Source: Nioella sp. MMSF_3534 (lineage in GTDB: Bacteria; Pseudomonadota; Alphaproteobacteria; Rhodobacterales; Rhodobacteraceae). From it: a stretch of 64,000 bases of DNA. Below are positions 1 to 10,004 of the stretch, in pieces. Under the pieces are notes generated by a model, which saw nothing but the letters and a program-made list of their open reading frames with translations, was not told where the DNA came from and did not search any database. The stretch's first letter is position 1; each line of letters begins with the position of its first letter. The translations under genes were made by a program, and so were the position numbers. The stretch covers positions 61,575-125,574 of the forward strand of contig NZ_JASHJX010000006.1 of assembly GCF_030732985.1 (NCBI RefSeq). Direction: 5' to 3'.

Positions 1-1
1 C

Positions 2-472
2 GGCCTCTTTGGCGCGCTGCCCAACACCTCGTTCAGCCAGAATGTGGGTCTCATCGCCATGACCGGCGTGATGAGCCGCCACGTGGTGACCATCGGGGCG
101 ATCTTCCTGATTGCCTGTGGCCTGGTGCCCAAGATCGGTGCCGCCATATCAACGGTGCCGATCGAAGTGCTTGGCGGCGGCGTGATCGTCATGTTCGGCA
201 TGGTGGTCGCGGCCGGGGTCTCGATGCTGTCGGACGTGAACTGGAACCGCCGCAACATGGTGATCTTCGCAATCGCCCTGTCGCTCGGGCTTGGCCTGCA
301 ACTGGAACCCGGTGCGCTGCAGTACCTGCCGCCCACGCTGAAGGTTCTGGCCACCTCCGGCATCCTGCCAGCGGCCCTGATCGCCATCGTGCTGAACCTG
401 GTTCTTCCGCAGGAACTGGCCGCTGAGGCAACCGAGGAAGTCTCGGGCGGCATGTCCGGCCACGGTCGGTAA
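2..472 (+). CDS. NCS2-family purine (urate/xanthine) permease, C-terminal part
   Basis: This is the last 156 residues of an inner-membrane nucleobase:cation symporter-2 family transporter; the gene starts left of the window. The visible start reads GLFGALPNTSFSQNVGLI, a hallmark of the NCS2 family in which the NTSFSQN loop lies near the substrate site. Several hydrophobic helices follow, and a short polar tail ends at a TAA. A uric acid or xanthine permease is the most likely assignment because the next gene codes for ureidoglycine aminohydrolase, a late enzyme of urate breakdown, and urease lies beyond it. Family confidence is high. The exact substrate is inferred from context. A strong terminator follows directly. 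Confidence 0.85.
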   Translation, partial: GLFGALPNTSFSQNVGLIAMTGVMSRHVVTIGAIFLIACGLVPKIGAAISTVPIEVLGGGVIVMFGMVVAAGVSMLSDVNWNRRNMVIFAIALSLGLGLQLEPGALQYLPPTLKVLATSGILPAALIAIVLNLVLPQELAAEATEEVSGGMSGHGR

Positions 473-499
473 GCCAAGCTGCACATCGCAGACGTGAAA

Positions 500-533
500 G
501 GGCCGCGCCTAACCACAGGCGCGGCCCAATTTT
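500..533 (+). terminator. Rho-independent terminator after the purine permease
   Basis: A 10-bp perfect stem (GGGCCGCGCC pairing with GGCGCGGCCC) with an 8-nt loop is followed by AATTTT. It lies 28 nt after the permease stop codon, between two convergent genes. Confidence 0.8.
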
Positions 534-570
534 CTTGCAAGAAAATTCAAAAGGATCTTGGAAGATCCTT
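528..570. repeat. Two adjacent AT-rich palindromes
   Basis: AATTTTCTTGCAAGAAAATT (528-547) is a perfect 20-bp palindrome. Three bases later come 9-bp arms AAGGATCTT and AAGATCCTT separated by GG (551-570). The pair sits between the convergent permease and ureidoglycine aminohydrolase genes. It closely resembles in design the three hairpins at 17681-17776 (core AAGATTTT/AAAATCTT or AAGGATC/GATCCTT), so it probably belongs to the same dispersed palindromic element, which may act as a bidirectional terminator. Confidence 0.7.
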
Positions 571-590
571 CCCCCGCCCCATGTGAGACG

Positions 591-1412
591 TCAGAGCACC
601 GCGTGCCGGTTCACATCCTTGTAGAGCAGGTAACGGAACGGCCCCGGACCGCCAGCGTAACAAGCCTGAGGGCAAAACGCGCGCAGCCACATGAAATCGC
701 CCGCCTCGACCTCGACCCAGTCCCGGTTCAGCCGGTAGGCACCCTTGCCTTCCAGCACGTAAAGCCCGTGTTCCATCACGTGGGTTTCCAGGAAGGGAAT
801 GACCGCCCCGGCTTGCAGCGTCACGATGGTGACGTGCATGTCATGGCGCAGATCGTCATGATCCATGAAGCGCGTCGTGGCCCAGGCTCCGTCCGTGTCC
901 GGCATGACATTGGGCGCTATCGCCGCCTCGTTCGCCACTACGAACGGGTCCGGCAGCCCCAGCCCATCCACCGGCTGGTAGGCCTTGCGTATCCAGTGGA
1001 ACCGGGCCGGCACCCCTGCCATGGCCCGCAGGCGCCACTCGGTACCGGCAGGAACAAAGGCAAATCCGCCGGCACCGATCTCGTAATCCGTCCCGGCAAT
1101 GGTGATCGCCAGATGACCTTCCATGACGAAAATGGCGGCCTCTGCGCGGGGGTCCGTCTCGGGCCGGTCGCTGCCACCGCCTGGCTGGACCTCGGCAATA
1201 TATTGCGAGAAGGTCTCGGAAAACCCGGACATGGGACGAGCGATCACCCAAAAGCGCGACTGTTCCCAGAACGGCAATTGCGAGGTGACGATGTCAGAGA
1301 AGCAACCGCGCGGGATGACCGCGTAGGCCTCGGTGAACACGGCCCGATCCGTCAGCAATTGCGTTTGCGGCGGCAAGCCGCCCGTGGGGGCATGGTAGGT
1401 GCGGGGGGGCAT
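591..1412 (-). CDS. allE: (S)-ureidoglycine aminohydrolase
   Basis: The 273-residue bicupin enzyme removes ammonia from (S)-ureidoglycine to give (S)-ureidoglycolate, after allantoate deamination in purine breakdown. The family is cytosolic and manganese-dependent. The protein has two cupin halves: the first contains EAAIFVMEGHLAITIAG and the second HVMEHGLYVLEGKGAYRLN, where His and Glu residues typical of the metal site (THVMEHGLYVLEGKG) are visible. The opening PRTYHAPTGGLPPQ is characteristic. The start at 1412 (MPPRTYHAP) is preferred over an upstream ATG because homology begins there and a GGAG lies about 10 nt upstream. It lies 133 bp after ureG on the same strand, so it may be the end of the urease transcript. 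Confidence 0.88.
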   Translation of the reverse strand: MPPRTYHAPTGGLPPQTQLLTDRAVFTEAYAVIPRGCFSDIVTSQLPFWEQSRFWVIARPMSGFSETFSQYIAEVQPGGGSDRPETDPRAEAAIFVMEGHLAITIAGTDYEIGAGGFAFVPAGTEWRLRAMAGVPARFHWIRKAYQPVDGLGLPDPFVVANEAAIAPNVMPDTDGAWATTRFMDHDDLRHDMHVTIVTLQAGAVIPFLETHVMEHGLYVLEGKGAYRLNRDWVEVEAGDFMWLRAFCPQACYAGGPGPFRYLLYKDVNRHAVL

Positions 1413-1545
1413 TCTGGGCAGGCTCCGATCAGGACAGTCAGATCCCATCAAACCCGAAGCCCGGCCCCCGCACCACAGTCAAATGCGCCCTGTCTTGGCT
1501 GAAGGTATCCGTGGCAGAAGCTGATAATCCGCCTCTTGACCCCGG

Positions 1546-2178
1546 TCAGGCCCCGGCGGCGTTCCGCATAGGCAGCCCGCCGATCCGCGCAATCTGATCG
1601 ACGACCCCGTCCACCCCCTTGCGATGTTTGAGCTGCGCGAAGAGGAAAGGCCGCCCGGCCCGCATCCGGGTGGCGTCACGGTCCATCACGTCAAGGCGCG
1701 CCCCCACGTAAGGCGCCAGATCGGTCTTGTTGATGATCAGAAGGTCCGACTTCGTGATCGCGGGCCCGCCCTTGCGCGGGATCTCCTCTCCGGCCGCCAC
1801 GTCGATGACGTATAGCGTGATATCCGCCAGTTCCGGGCTGAACGTGGCCGACAGGTTGTCGCCCCCGCTTTCGATCAGCACCACGTCGAGATCGGGAATG
1901 CGCGCGGTCAGCTCGGCGATGGCGGCAAGGTTGATCGAGGCATCCTCGCGGATCGCGGTATGCGGGCAGCCGCCGGTTTCGACGCCCATGATCCGTTCCT
2001 GCGGCAGGACCTGCAGGCGCATCAGTGCCTCGGCGTCCTCCTGCGTGTAGATGTCGTTGGTGATCGCGGCGATGGACCAGCGATCTCGCATCGCCTCGCA
2101 CAGGGCCGCAGTGAGCGTGGTCTTGCCAGCGCCGACGGGGCCGCCGATGCCGACGCGAAGGGGGCCGTTCATGCTCAT
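1546..2178 (-). CDS. ureG: Urease accessory GTPase UreG
   Basis: UreG is a SIMIBI-class GTPase that delivers nickel, with UreD, UreF and UreE, during urease activation in the cytosol. The 210-residue length is normal. Residues about 10-22 form the P-loop ([13 protein letters not shown]). [15 protein letters not shown] is the conserved family block, and CPH near residue 72 holds the nickel-binding Cys-Pro-His. NKTDLAP is the G4 guanine-specificity motif. The ATG overlaps the ureF stop by four bases (ATGA), which indicates translational coupling. Confidence 0.95.
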   Translation of the reverse strand: MSMNGPLRVGIGGPVGAGKTTLTAALCEAMRDRWSIAAITNDIYTQEDAEALMRLQVLPQERIMGVETGGCPHTAIREDASINLAAIAELTARIPDLDVVLIESGGDNLSATFSPELADITLYVIDVAAGEEIPRKGGPAITKSDLLIINKTDLAPYVGARLDVMDRDATRMRAGRPFLFAQLKHRKGVDGVVDQIARIGGLPMRNAAGA

Positions 2179-2819
2179 GATCTGAATATCCTCGAATACA
2201 GGGTTTCATGGCGCATCGATGCGATATCGGCCAGGAAGGCACAGCTGCCGATATCGTCGAGCGTGTCTTGCAGGGCCTCGGCGGCGATCGCGGAGCAAAG
2301 CCGCGACAGCCGCGCCAGTGCCGCCTGCCCCTCGGTCTGGCCAAGCGGCACGATGCGGATCGCGGCGGAGGTCAGGTTCGCGGCGAAGGCATGCAGGTAG
2401 AGCGTGGCGACGGTTGCCGGCGCGAAGCCCATCAGCCGCGCCGCCCGCCCTACGGCGACGGGATAGGTCAGAACCGGCAGATCCCCGCCCCAGATCGCGC
2501 GGGTGGTCTGCGCGAAGGACTGGCCCTGCTGCACGGTTTCCAGAAGCCGTTCCCTCGACGGGGCCAGCGCGCGGGCAAGCGCGTCGATCCGCACCAACGC
2601 CGGGGCGTCGGCGTCATGGGCCGCCCGCAGCAGGGTGATATCGGTGCGCGGACTGCCGAGGGTCAGCACCTCGCCGATCCACCGCTCGGCGCTGGCCGCA
2701 TCGCTGACGCGCCCCTCGGCAACGGCCTGTTCCAGCCCATGGGAATAGGCGAAGGCCCCGACCGGGTAGGCAGGCGAAAACCATTGCATGAGCGTCAGAA
2801 GGGTCGCGGCGTCGGTCAT
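2175..2819 (-). CDS. ureF: Urease accessory protein UreF
   Basis: UreF is an all-helical accessory protein (214 residues from the chosen start) that binds UreD and UreG on apo-urease and gates GTP hydrolysis. [20 protein letters not shown] near the N terminus is the signature block for the family. The frame opens 51 nt further upstream inside ureE, but the ATG at 2819 lies four bases after the ureE stop and directly precedes the conserved region, so I chose it. The 3' end overlaps ureG by four bases. Confidence 0.92.
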   Translation of the reverse strand: MTDAATLLTLMQWFSPAYPVGAFAYSHGLEQAVAEGRVSDAASAERWIGEVLTLGSPRTDITLLRAAHDADAPALVRIDALARALAPSRERLLETVQQGQSFAQTTRAIWGGDLPVLTYPVAVGRAARLMGFAPATVATLYLHAFAANLTSAAIRIVPLGQTEGQAALARLSRLCSAIAAEALQDTLDDIGSCAFLADIASMRHETLYSRIFRS

Positions 2820-2823
2820 CGGG

Positions 2824-3279
2824 TCAGTGGGCGTGGCCGTGATCATGGCCGTGGGTGCGCCCGTGGCCATAGGCGCCCCCTTCGGGGGTGAAGGGTTCGA
2901 GAACCTCGCGCGTCGTAGCCCCGAGCCGCGCCAGCATGTCGGCGATCACGTGATCGGGCTGGATCAGCAGCCGCCCGGCCTCGATCTGGCAGGGGGTGTG
3001 GCGATTGCCCACGTGCCACGCGATGCGGGCCAGATCGGGCGCTGTGATCTCCAGCAGCGGCTCGGGCGCGGCCTCGATGGCGATCTCGCCCTCGGGCGTC
3101 ACCAGCACCCCGCCATGATCGAGCGAGGTCGTCTTGGGCAGGTCCACCAGCAGCGCCCGGCCATCGGTCAGGCTCAGCACCTTGCGGCGCAGGAACCGCC
3201 CCTCGTAATCCAGCCGGACGGTGCCGACGGGCGTTGCATGGGCATGGCCGTGATAGGCGGTGGCGGTGAGGTCGGTCAT
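2824..3279 (-). CDS. ureE: Urease accessory nickel metallochaperone UreE
   Basis: UreE is a cytosolic nickel chaperone for the urease active site. The 151 residues carry the N-terminal peptide-binding domain (YEGRFLRRKVLSLTDGRALLVDL) and a central metal-binding domain containing the conserved dimer-site histidine in WHVGNRHTPCQI. The tail is histidine-rich (GHGRTHGHDHGHAH), as in nickel-storing UreE versions. It is the first of ureEFG. The gap to ureC (about 420 bp) is filled by a gene on the opposite strand, so ureEFG may be expressed by readthrough or from its own promoter. Confidence 0.94.
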   Translation of the reverse strand: MTDLTATAYHGHAHATPVGTVRLDYEGRFLRRKVLSLTDGRALLVDLPKTTSLDHGGVLVTPEGEIAIEAAPEPLLEITAPDLARIAWHVGNRHTPCQIEAGRLLIQPDHVIADMLARLGATTREVLEPFTPEGGAYGHGRTHGHDHGHAH

Positions 3280-3359
3280 GGTTGGAACTCCGAAAAAGCA
3301 GGGCGCAAGGCCCGCGGGCGGTTAACCGGGCGTTCATCTTCGCGTGACAGGATGCCCGC

Positions 3360-3689
3360 ATGAACAGAAGCCACCCGACACCGCGCGACCTCGCCGATGC
3401 GCTTGGCGCGGTCCGCGAAGACATCAAGGCGCTGAAGCAGCGCGAGGCGGAGCTGCGCGCCGCCCTGCTCGATGCGCGCAACAACGGCCCGGTCGCGGGC
3501 AGCCGTTTTGTCGTGACGGTCCGTGAAAGCAGCCGGCGCAGCATCGACATGAACGCCCTGCCCGACGCCATTCACCGCGACGACAGGTATTGGAAAACCA
3601 GCACGACGCGGACGGTCGTCACCAAGCCCCTTCCGCGACCGGGGCCGGTCCCGCAGGAGGAGGACATCGAACTGATCGAACCCTGGTAA
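3360..3689 (+). CDS. Small hypothetical protein, antisense inside the urease operon
   Basis: A 109-residue protein runs against the urease operon, between ureC and ureE. It has a charged helical N-terminal half (about residues 9-45, probably coiled coil: VREDIKALKQREAELRAALL). The more conserved-looking C-terminal half has SRFVVTVRESSRRSIDMNAL and YWKTSTTRTVVTKPL. The second part resembles small phage-type proteins with a V-x-R-x-LD-x-x-ALP...YWK(T/V)ST layout, but I cannot name a function. Third codon positions are strongly G/C, which supports real coding. The ribosome site (AGGA about 8 nt upstream) is modest. A 138-residue frame on the opposite strand is its shadow. Confidence 0.6.
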   Translation: MNRSHPTPRDLADALGAVREDIKALKQREAELRAALLDARNNGPVAGSRFVVTVRESSRRSIDMNALPDAIHRDDRYWKTSTTRTVVTKPLPRPGPVPQEEDIELIEPW

Positions 3690-3701
3690 CATCCGCGCGC
3701 C

Positions 3702-5414
<1,713 letters not shown>

Positions 5415-5440
5415 CGGAGGCTCCTGGTTTGGGCCGGTCG

Positions 5441-5836
5441 TTATGCGCGGAACGCCTCGTCCACGGGCACCTGCAGCATGTTGGCCAGCGCATTCGTGCT
5501 GCTGGCCATGGCCACGACCGACATCAGTTCATTGTACATCTCGGACGTCATCCCCTTGGCGCGGGCCGAGGCCGCGTGGGAATGACAGCAATATTCGCAG
5601 GCATTGGCGGCCGAGACGGCGATATAGATCATCTCTTTCACCAGCGGGTCCAGCGCGCCGGGGCCCATGACGGGCTTCAACCCTTCCCACGTCGCCTTCA
5701 GCTGCGCCGGGTTATGGGCCAGCGCGCGCCAGAAGTTGTTGACGTACTCCGTGCCGCGCGTGGCGCGGATATCGGCAAAGACCGCCGCCGCTTCGGGCGT
5801 CAGCTGATCGTCGGTCAGAAGGGGTAGTGTTGCCAT
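5441..5836 (-). CDS. AhpD/carboxymuconolactone decarboxylase-like protein within the urease operon
   Basis: A 131-residue all-helical protein of the CMD/AhpD family. The family active-site region appears at about residues 80-87 as CEYCCHSH: a CxxC pair with a following histidine, as in alkylhydroperoxidases that reduce peroxide through a thiol pair. Its start overlaps the ureB stop as TGATG, and ureC follows after 26 nt, so it is translated as part of the urease operon. No established urease maturation step uses such a protein. A role protecting urease or its thiols from oxidation is only a guess. Confidence 0.85.
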   Translation of the reverse strand: MATLPLLTDDQLTPEAAAVFADIRATRGTEYVNNFWRALAHNPAQLKATWEGLKPVMGPGALDPLVKEMIYIAVSAANACEYCCHSHAASARAKGMTSEMYNELMSVVAMASSTNALANMLQVPVDEAFRA

Positions 5837-6141
5837 CAGAGCTCTCCCATCACCTGTTGGTTGAAGCCGAAGACGCGGCGTGCGCCCCCGATGGGGATGA
5901 GATTGACCTCGCGCCGCTGTCCCGGTTCGAAGCGTACGGCGGTGCCCGCGGCAATGTCGAGCCTGTGCCCGCGCGCGGCGGTGCGGTCGAACTCGAGCGC
6001 ACTGTTGGCCTCGGCGAAATGGTAGTGGCTGCCCACCTGCACGGGCCGGTCGCCGGTGTTGGCCACCATAAGCGTGATCGCCTCGCGCCCCTCGTTCAGA
6101 ACCAGATCGCCCTCGGCGGGAAACAGCTCTCCGGGGATCAT
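5836..6141 (-). CDS. ureB: Urease beta subunit
   Basis: The 101-residue structural subunit of urease starts with [20 protein letters not shown] and contains [17 protein letters not shown] and the closing block [14 protein letters not shown], all typical of UreB. A longer frame exists upstream, but the ATG at 6141 is the family start. It overlaps the stop of the preceding small gene as ATGA. The end overlaps the AhpD-like gene as TGATG. Confidence 0.95.
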   Translation of the reverse strand: MIPGELFPAEGDLVLNEGREAITLMVANTGDRPVQVGSHYHFAEANSALEFDRTAARGHRLDIAAGTAVRFEPGQRREVNLIPIGGARRVFGFNQQVMGEL

Positions 6142-6302
6142 CGGCGGACCCGGCCGATCAGGTAGCCGCCCGCCAACCCCGCCGCCAGCAAAAGCGCGCC
6201 CGCGAACCATCCGTTGGCCTCATGCGGGTGCAGGTGGCCGCCCTCATGGGCCTGCGCGGCAGTGGCGAGGATCAGTCCAAGACCCGGCAACAGGTATTTC
6301 AT
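6138..6302 (-). CDS. 54-residue histidine-rich membrane protein between ureA and ureB
   Basis: This small gene reads [20 protein letters not shown], then [12 protein letters not shown], then a hydrophobic helix and a GRVRR end. The N-terminal hydrophobic stretch followed by AQA-HE looks like a signal peptide cleaved before the His-rich segment, which has four histidines in 12 residues. The second hydrophobic stretch (about 32-50) is a membrane helix followed by arginines. An AAAGGAG site lies 6-12 nt before the ATG, and the stop overlaps the ureB start (ATGA), so translation is very likely. A periplasmic or membrane metal-binding role in nickel supply is plausible from the histidines and the operon, but unproven. 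Confidence 0.75.
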   Translation of the reverse strand: MKYLLPGLGLILATAAQAHEGGHLHPHEANGWFAGALLLAAGLAGGYLIGRVRR

Positions 6303-6314
6303 CGGTGACTCCTT

Positions 6315-6617
6315 TCAGCGAATGGGGTTGTGAACGGTGACGAGCTTCGTGCCGTCGGGGAAGGTGGCCTCGACCTGCACTTCGTGGATCATCTCGGGGA
6401 TGCCCTCCATGCACTGGTCGCGGGTGATCACCTGGGCGCCCGCCTCCATCATGTCGGCGACGCTGCGCCCGTCGCGCGCGCCCTCGACCACCGCGTCGGT
6501 GATCAGGGCGATGGCCTCGGGGTGGTTCAGCTTGACGCCGCGCGCCAGCCGCTTGCGGGCAATCTCGGCAGCCATGGCGATCAGCAGCTTGTCCTTTTCG
6601 CGGGGGGTCAGGTTCAT
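6315..6617 (-). CDS. ureA: Urease gamma subunit
   Basis: The 100-residue smallest urease subunit begins [20 protein letters not shown] and contains [14 protein letters not shown] and the closing [19 protein letters not shown], diagnostic for UreA. The start lies one base after the ureD stop. Together with UreB it forms the structural shell around the UreC active sites. Confidence 0.96.
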   Translation of the reverse strand: MNLTPREKDKLLIAMAAEIARKRLARGVKLNHPEAIALITDAVVEGARDGRSVADMMEAGAQVITRDQCMEGIPEMIHEVQVEATFPDGTKLVTVHNPIR

Positions 6618-6618
6618 G

Positions 6619-7536
6619 TCACAACATCCATGTTCGGGGCAGGTCCGCCCGGTGCAAAAGGGAGATGACAGGGATCAGGCTGGCGCGCAGGGCGAAGCTG
6701 TCTTCGGCCAGAATGCGGATGAACAGCAGATCGGGGCGGATCAGGCTTGCACCACCGGTTTCCGGCAGCAGATCGCGGACATCGCCCAAAAACGCCTCGG
6801 CCCCCGGCGCGGCGAAGATCACCGTTGCCAGTGCCGTCGCGCCGTGACCGATGGCATGGCCCTGCATCAGCCCGCACACATCGCCGGTCAACCGGGTGGC
6901 ATCGGTGAAGAGACGCGCGCCACCACGGAAAATCTCGATCCGGTCAGACAGGCGAATGTCGTGCAGCACCTCACCCATGGCACGGCGACCGAAGACCAGC
7001 GGTTCCACGACCAGAAGGCTGGCGTCTTTGGCCATGGTCACCGACAGACGCCGGCGCAGGCTGCTTCGGTCAAACAGGATGGTTTCCTGCGGCAGCCAGT
7101 CGATGCGTCCGCCCGCGCCGATGGTCAGGCGCGCGTCCACATGTCCGGTTTCCCCCGGCTGCGCCCGGTAGATGCGTTCGGCGGCCTGCGTGGTCAGGGT
7201 CAGGCGCGCGGCGGGCTCTGCGTCGGCCTCGACGGTGAAGCAGTCACCGCCCGTCACCCCGCCCGAGGTGTTCAGCAGCACCGCCTGCGGCCAGCCCGGC
7301 GTCTGTCGCGGGAACAGCACGCGCATCGACCCGGATTGCCGCAATCCGCGCAATCCTGACGGCCCGACGGTCAATCGTGCCGCGCCGATTGCCCTTGGCT
7401 GGCTTGCGACCCCGGACAGGTCATGCGCTGAGAGCGGCTTGTTGATGGGAGCCTCCGTCGGGTTGTCCGACACCAGAGGTGCCCCCGATGTCGCCAGAGT
7501 CGGAAGGCCGAGCATAAAATCCGGGCGTTCCCCCAT
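6619..7536 (-). CDS. ureD: Urease accessory protein UreD
   Basis: UreD (UreH) scaffolds the UreFG complex on apo-urease and provides the nickel tunnel. Conserved blocks are visible: [24 protein letters not shown], and [17 protein letters not shown]. The length is 305 residues. The first ATG (7536) is used. A second ATG seven codons later is also possible because the N-terminal 40 residues are poorly conserved in the family. It is the first gene of the urease operon, 67 bp downstream of the rpiR gene on the same strand. Confidence 0.92.
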   Translation of the reverse strand: MGERPDFMLGLPTLATSGAPLVSDNPTEAPINKPLSAHDLSGVASQPRAIGAARLTVGPSGLRGLRQSGSMRVLFPRQTPGWPQAVLLNTSGGVTGGDCFTVEADAEPAARLTLTTQAAERIYRAQPGETGHVDARLTIGAGGRIDWLPQETILFDRSSLRRRLSVTMAKDASLLVVEPLVFGRRAMGEVLHDIRLSDRIEIFRGGARLFTDATRLTGDVCGLMQGHAIGHGATALATVIFAAPGAEAFLGDVRDLLPETGGASLIRPDLLFIRILAEDSFALRASLIPVISLLHRADLPRTWML

Positions 7537-7603
7537 ACATGGATGCTGAATGGTCGGGCAGTCCAGCCGTGAATGCCCAAAATCCGGGCATCGGGCAGAC
7601 GGA

Positions 7604-8470
7604 TCAGGTGAACTTGCGAAACAGCCGGGTCATATCGAAAAGCTCGTCCAGACGGTCATAGCGGTCCTTTGTATCGGGCCAGCTTTTTTCCTGAGTGGCA
7701 GCGATCAGCGCCTCGACCAGCATCATGGTGGCGATGTTGGAATCCCAGGCCGACGGGATTTCCACCCAGCAATTGAACACCTGCCCCGCCACCTTGGCCA
7801 CGGGCGAAGCCCATTGATCGGTGATCAGGATGATGTTCACCCCGCGCGGGGCCACCAGATCGGCCAGCCGTTCCAGATTGGTTTCATAGCGGCGCACGTC
7901 GAACATCAGCAGCGTGTCGCCTTCGACCATGTCCAGCACGTAATGCGGCCAGGTGGCAGAGGACGATGTCATATGGGTGACGCGCGGTCGAATCGCCTGG
8001 AAATGGGTGAAGGAATAGTCGGCCAAAGCCCGCGTGATGCGCCCGCCGACCACGTAAAGCCGCCCGGATGTATCGGACAGCCGTTCAACCGCCTGATCGA
8101 ACTTCGCGGTGTCGATATTCTCGAAGGTCTGCCCGATATTCTGCTGCACCGCCTCGGCGAACCGGTTCAGCATATGGGTATCCGGCGCCGCCGCCGCCCA
8201 TGTGGCCCGGCGCTGTGTAGGGCCGGATGCCCGCGCCTCAAGCTCCTTCAACAGAGCCTGATGAAACTGCGGATATCCTTTGAACCCAAGCTTTTGCACC
8301 ATCCGCGCCACTGTCGGCGTGGAGACGCCCGCATTGGCGGCAACGGCAGTGATCGAGGCCAAACCGGCGGAAGGATAGTTTTCCAACAGCGCATTGGCGA
8401 ATTTGCGCTCTGACTGGGTCAGCAGGGAATAGTGTTCGCGGATCAGCTCCCGGACGGTCGTTGCGGCCAT
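7604..8470 (-). CDS. MurR/RpiR-family transcriptional regulator
   Basis: The protein has 288 residues. The N-terminal HTH_6 domain (about 1-77, with TQSERKFANALLENYP and NAGVSTPTVARMVQKLGFKGYPQF) binds DNA. The C-terminal SIS domain (about 125-260, with GRLYVVGGRITRALADY and LLMFDVRRYETNLERLAD) normally senses a small metabolite, often a phosphosugar. The start at 8470 follows a GGAGGGAC ribosome site, and the longer upstream frame lacks support. It is divergent from the amidohydrolase-TRAP-ligase operon, and the intergenic region holds two direct repeats over a promoter, so it most likely controls that operon. The following urease operon is a second possible target. Confidence 0.9.
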   Translation of the reverse strand: MAATTVRELIREHYSLLTQSERKFANALLENYPSAGLASITAVAANAGVSTPTVARMVQKLGFKGYPQFHQALLKELEARASGPTQRRATWAAAAPDTHMLNRFAEAVQQNIGQTFENIDTAKFDQAVERLSDTSGRLYVVGGRITRALADYSFTHFQAIRPRVTHMTSSSATWPHYVLDMVEGDTLLMFDVRRYETNLERLADLVAPRGVNIILITDQWASPVAKVAGQVFNCWVEIPSAWDSNIATMMLVEALIAATQEKSWPDTKDRYDRLDELFDMTRLFRKFT

Positions 8471-8559
8471 GAAGTCCCTCCACCAGACAGGTTCTGCCGA
8501 AATCCCGGGCAGGTTGGCTGCAGTTCTTAGCAGTTGGCGCAGCCCGGTCCAAGCGCTCT

Positions 8560-8608
8560 GGAAATATATTGACAGAAACGACGCACAAGGAAACAATATT
8601 TACAGAAC
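8560..8608 (+). promoter_or_regulatory. Promoter overlapped by two direct repeats (probable RpiR operator)
   Basis: GGAAATATATTGACAGAAAC (8560-8579) and GGAAACAATATTTACAGAAC (8589-8608) are near-identical direct repeats 29 bp apart. A TTGACA -35 box (8569-8574) lies inside the first copy. A weak -10 (AACAAT, 8592-8597) lies at 17-bp spacing inside the second. The amidohydrolase start follows at 8624. Regulator binding to both copies would cover the promoter. The link to the adjacent RpiR protein is inference. Confidence 0.55.
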
Positions 8609-8623
8609 AGGGACGGAATCGGC

Positions 8624-9415
8624 ATGTCTGCGGCACTCGACATGACAGAGAGCGATGCGGTTGAGGTGATCAATCGCGGGGGCAAAGGCCCCGTCGTCTT
8701 GCTGTGCGAACATGCCTCGCATCACATTCCCGCCCGCTATGACGGCCTTGGGCTGGCCCCACAGGACCGGCATAGCCATGCCGCGTGGGACCCCGGCGCG
8801 CTTGGCGTCGCGCGGGAATTGTCCAACCTGTTGGATGCGCCTCTCGTGGCCAGCCGCGTGTCGCGCCTTGTCTACGATTGCAACCGCCCGCCCGAGGCCG
8901 CCAGCGCCATGCCCGCCCGGTCCGAAGCCATAGACGTGCCTGGAAATCATGGCCTTTCAGCCGATCAACGGGCCGAGCGGGAAGCCACGGTCTACCGCCC
9001 TTTCTGCGATGCGGTCGGGGCGGTTCTGGACGGTCGCCGGGTCAGCCAGTCTCCCACTGCGCTGGTGACCGTCCACAGCTTCACCCCGGTGTTTCACGGA
9101 CGCACCCGTGCGGTTGAGATCGGCATTCTGCACGACACCGACAGCCGCGTTGCCAATGCGATGCTGGACCGTGCCACCGCTTTGCCGCACCGGCGCGTTG
9201 ACCGCAATGAACCCTACGGCCCCGCCGATGGCGTCACCCATTCCCTGCGCCTGCACGGGATCGACCGGGATCTGCCGAATGTGATGATCGAGATTCGCAA
9301 CGACCTGCTGGCGAATGAGGCCGATCAGGCCGCGCTTGCCCGTGAAATCCACCTGCTTCTGGTCCCCGCGCTGGCGGCTTTGGGCCTGACCGACCGGGAG
9401 GCCGGGAATGCCTAG
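8624..9415 (+). CDS. N-formylglutamate amidohydrolase-family enzyme
   Basis: A 263-residue HutG-like metal-dependent amidohydrolase. The blocks VVLLCEHASHHIPARYDGLG, SRVSRLVYDCNRPP and TVHSFTPVFHGRTR are typical of the family. Known members release glutamate from N-formylglutamate, and relatives may split other glutamyl amides. No other histidine-pathway gene is present. Instead the operon carries a glutamine-synthetase-like ligase, an aldehyde dehydrogenase and an alcohol dehydrogenase, so the more likely job is releasing glutamate from a gamma-glutamyl product. The 3' end overlaps dctQ by 8 bases. Confidence 0.85.
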   Translation: MSAALDMTESDAVEVINRGGKGPVVLLCEHASHHIPARYDGLGLAPQDRHSHAAWDPGALGVARELSNLLDAPLVASRVSRLVYDCNRPPEAASAMPARSEAIDVPGNHGLSADQRAEREATVYRPFCDAVGAVLDGRRVSQSPTALVTVHSFTPVFHGRTRAVEIGILHDTDSRVANAMLDRATALPHRRVDRNEPYGPADGVTHSLRLHGIDRDLPNVMIEIRNDLLANEADQAALAREIHLLLVPALAALGLTDREAGNA

Positions 9416-10004
9416 GGTCATCCTCGCCTATATCCGCGCCATCGACCGGATGAACCGTTTCATCGGGCGCATCGCGATGTACCTGATCTTCGTCCTGATC
9501 GGCATTCTGCTGTGGAGCTCGATTTCCAAGACCTTCTTCAACCCGGCGCAATGGACGCTGGAAACCGCGCAATTCGTGATGGTGGCCTATTACATCCTTG
9601 GCGGTCCCTATTCGATCCAACTGGGGTCGAATGTGCGGATGGACCTGTTCTACGGCAACTGGAGCCCGCGCACCAAAGCCTGGGTCGATGCCTTCACCGT
9701 GTTGTTCCTGATGTACTACCTCGTCGTGCTGTTCATCGGCGCGGTCAGTTCCACCGCCTATGCGCTTGGCTATTTCGGGATGGAGCCCTTCACCTTCTTC
9801 CGCGATCTGGCCTGGGCGTTCCTGACCGGCGGGTTCAGCGGCGCGGCAGAGGAAATCGGCTTTCTCGAACGCAGCCCCACGGCGTGGCGTCCCATCCTGT
9901 GGCCCATCAAGGTCACGCTTTGCATCGGTGTCTTCCTCATGATCCTTCAGGCCTCGGCTGAATTCTTCCGCGATATCGGCCGCATTCGCGGGGAGGATCT
10001 GTGA
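9408..10004 (+). CDS. dctQ: TRAP transporter small membrane subunit (DctQ type)
   Basis: The 198-residue inner-membrane protein has four predicted helices. NRFIGRIAMYLIFVLIGILL marks the first, and the DctQ-like segment WTLETAQFVMVAYYILGGPY follows. It pairs with the large subunit in sodium-driven uptake. It overlaps the preceding amidohydrolase gene by 8 nt and dctM by four. Length and spacing fit the mannitol/chloroaromatic-type subgroup, in which the extra loop before helix 4 is longer. Confidence 0.9.
   Translation: MPRVILAYIRAIDRMNRFIGRIAMYLIFVLIGILLWSSISKTFFNPAQWTLETAQFVMVAYYILGGPYSIQLGSNVRMDLFYGNWSPRTKAWVDAFTVLFLMYYLVVLFIGAVSSTAYALGYFGMEPFTFFRDLAWAFLTGGFSGAAEEIGFLERSPTAWRPILWPIKVTLCIGVFLMILQASAEFFRDIGRIRGEDL

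Noticed and set aside
3276..3692. 138-residue minus-strand frame between ureC and ureE
   Set aside because: It would fit the operon direction, but composition and motifs favour the plus-strand 109-residue gene covering the same bases.
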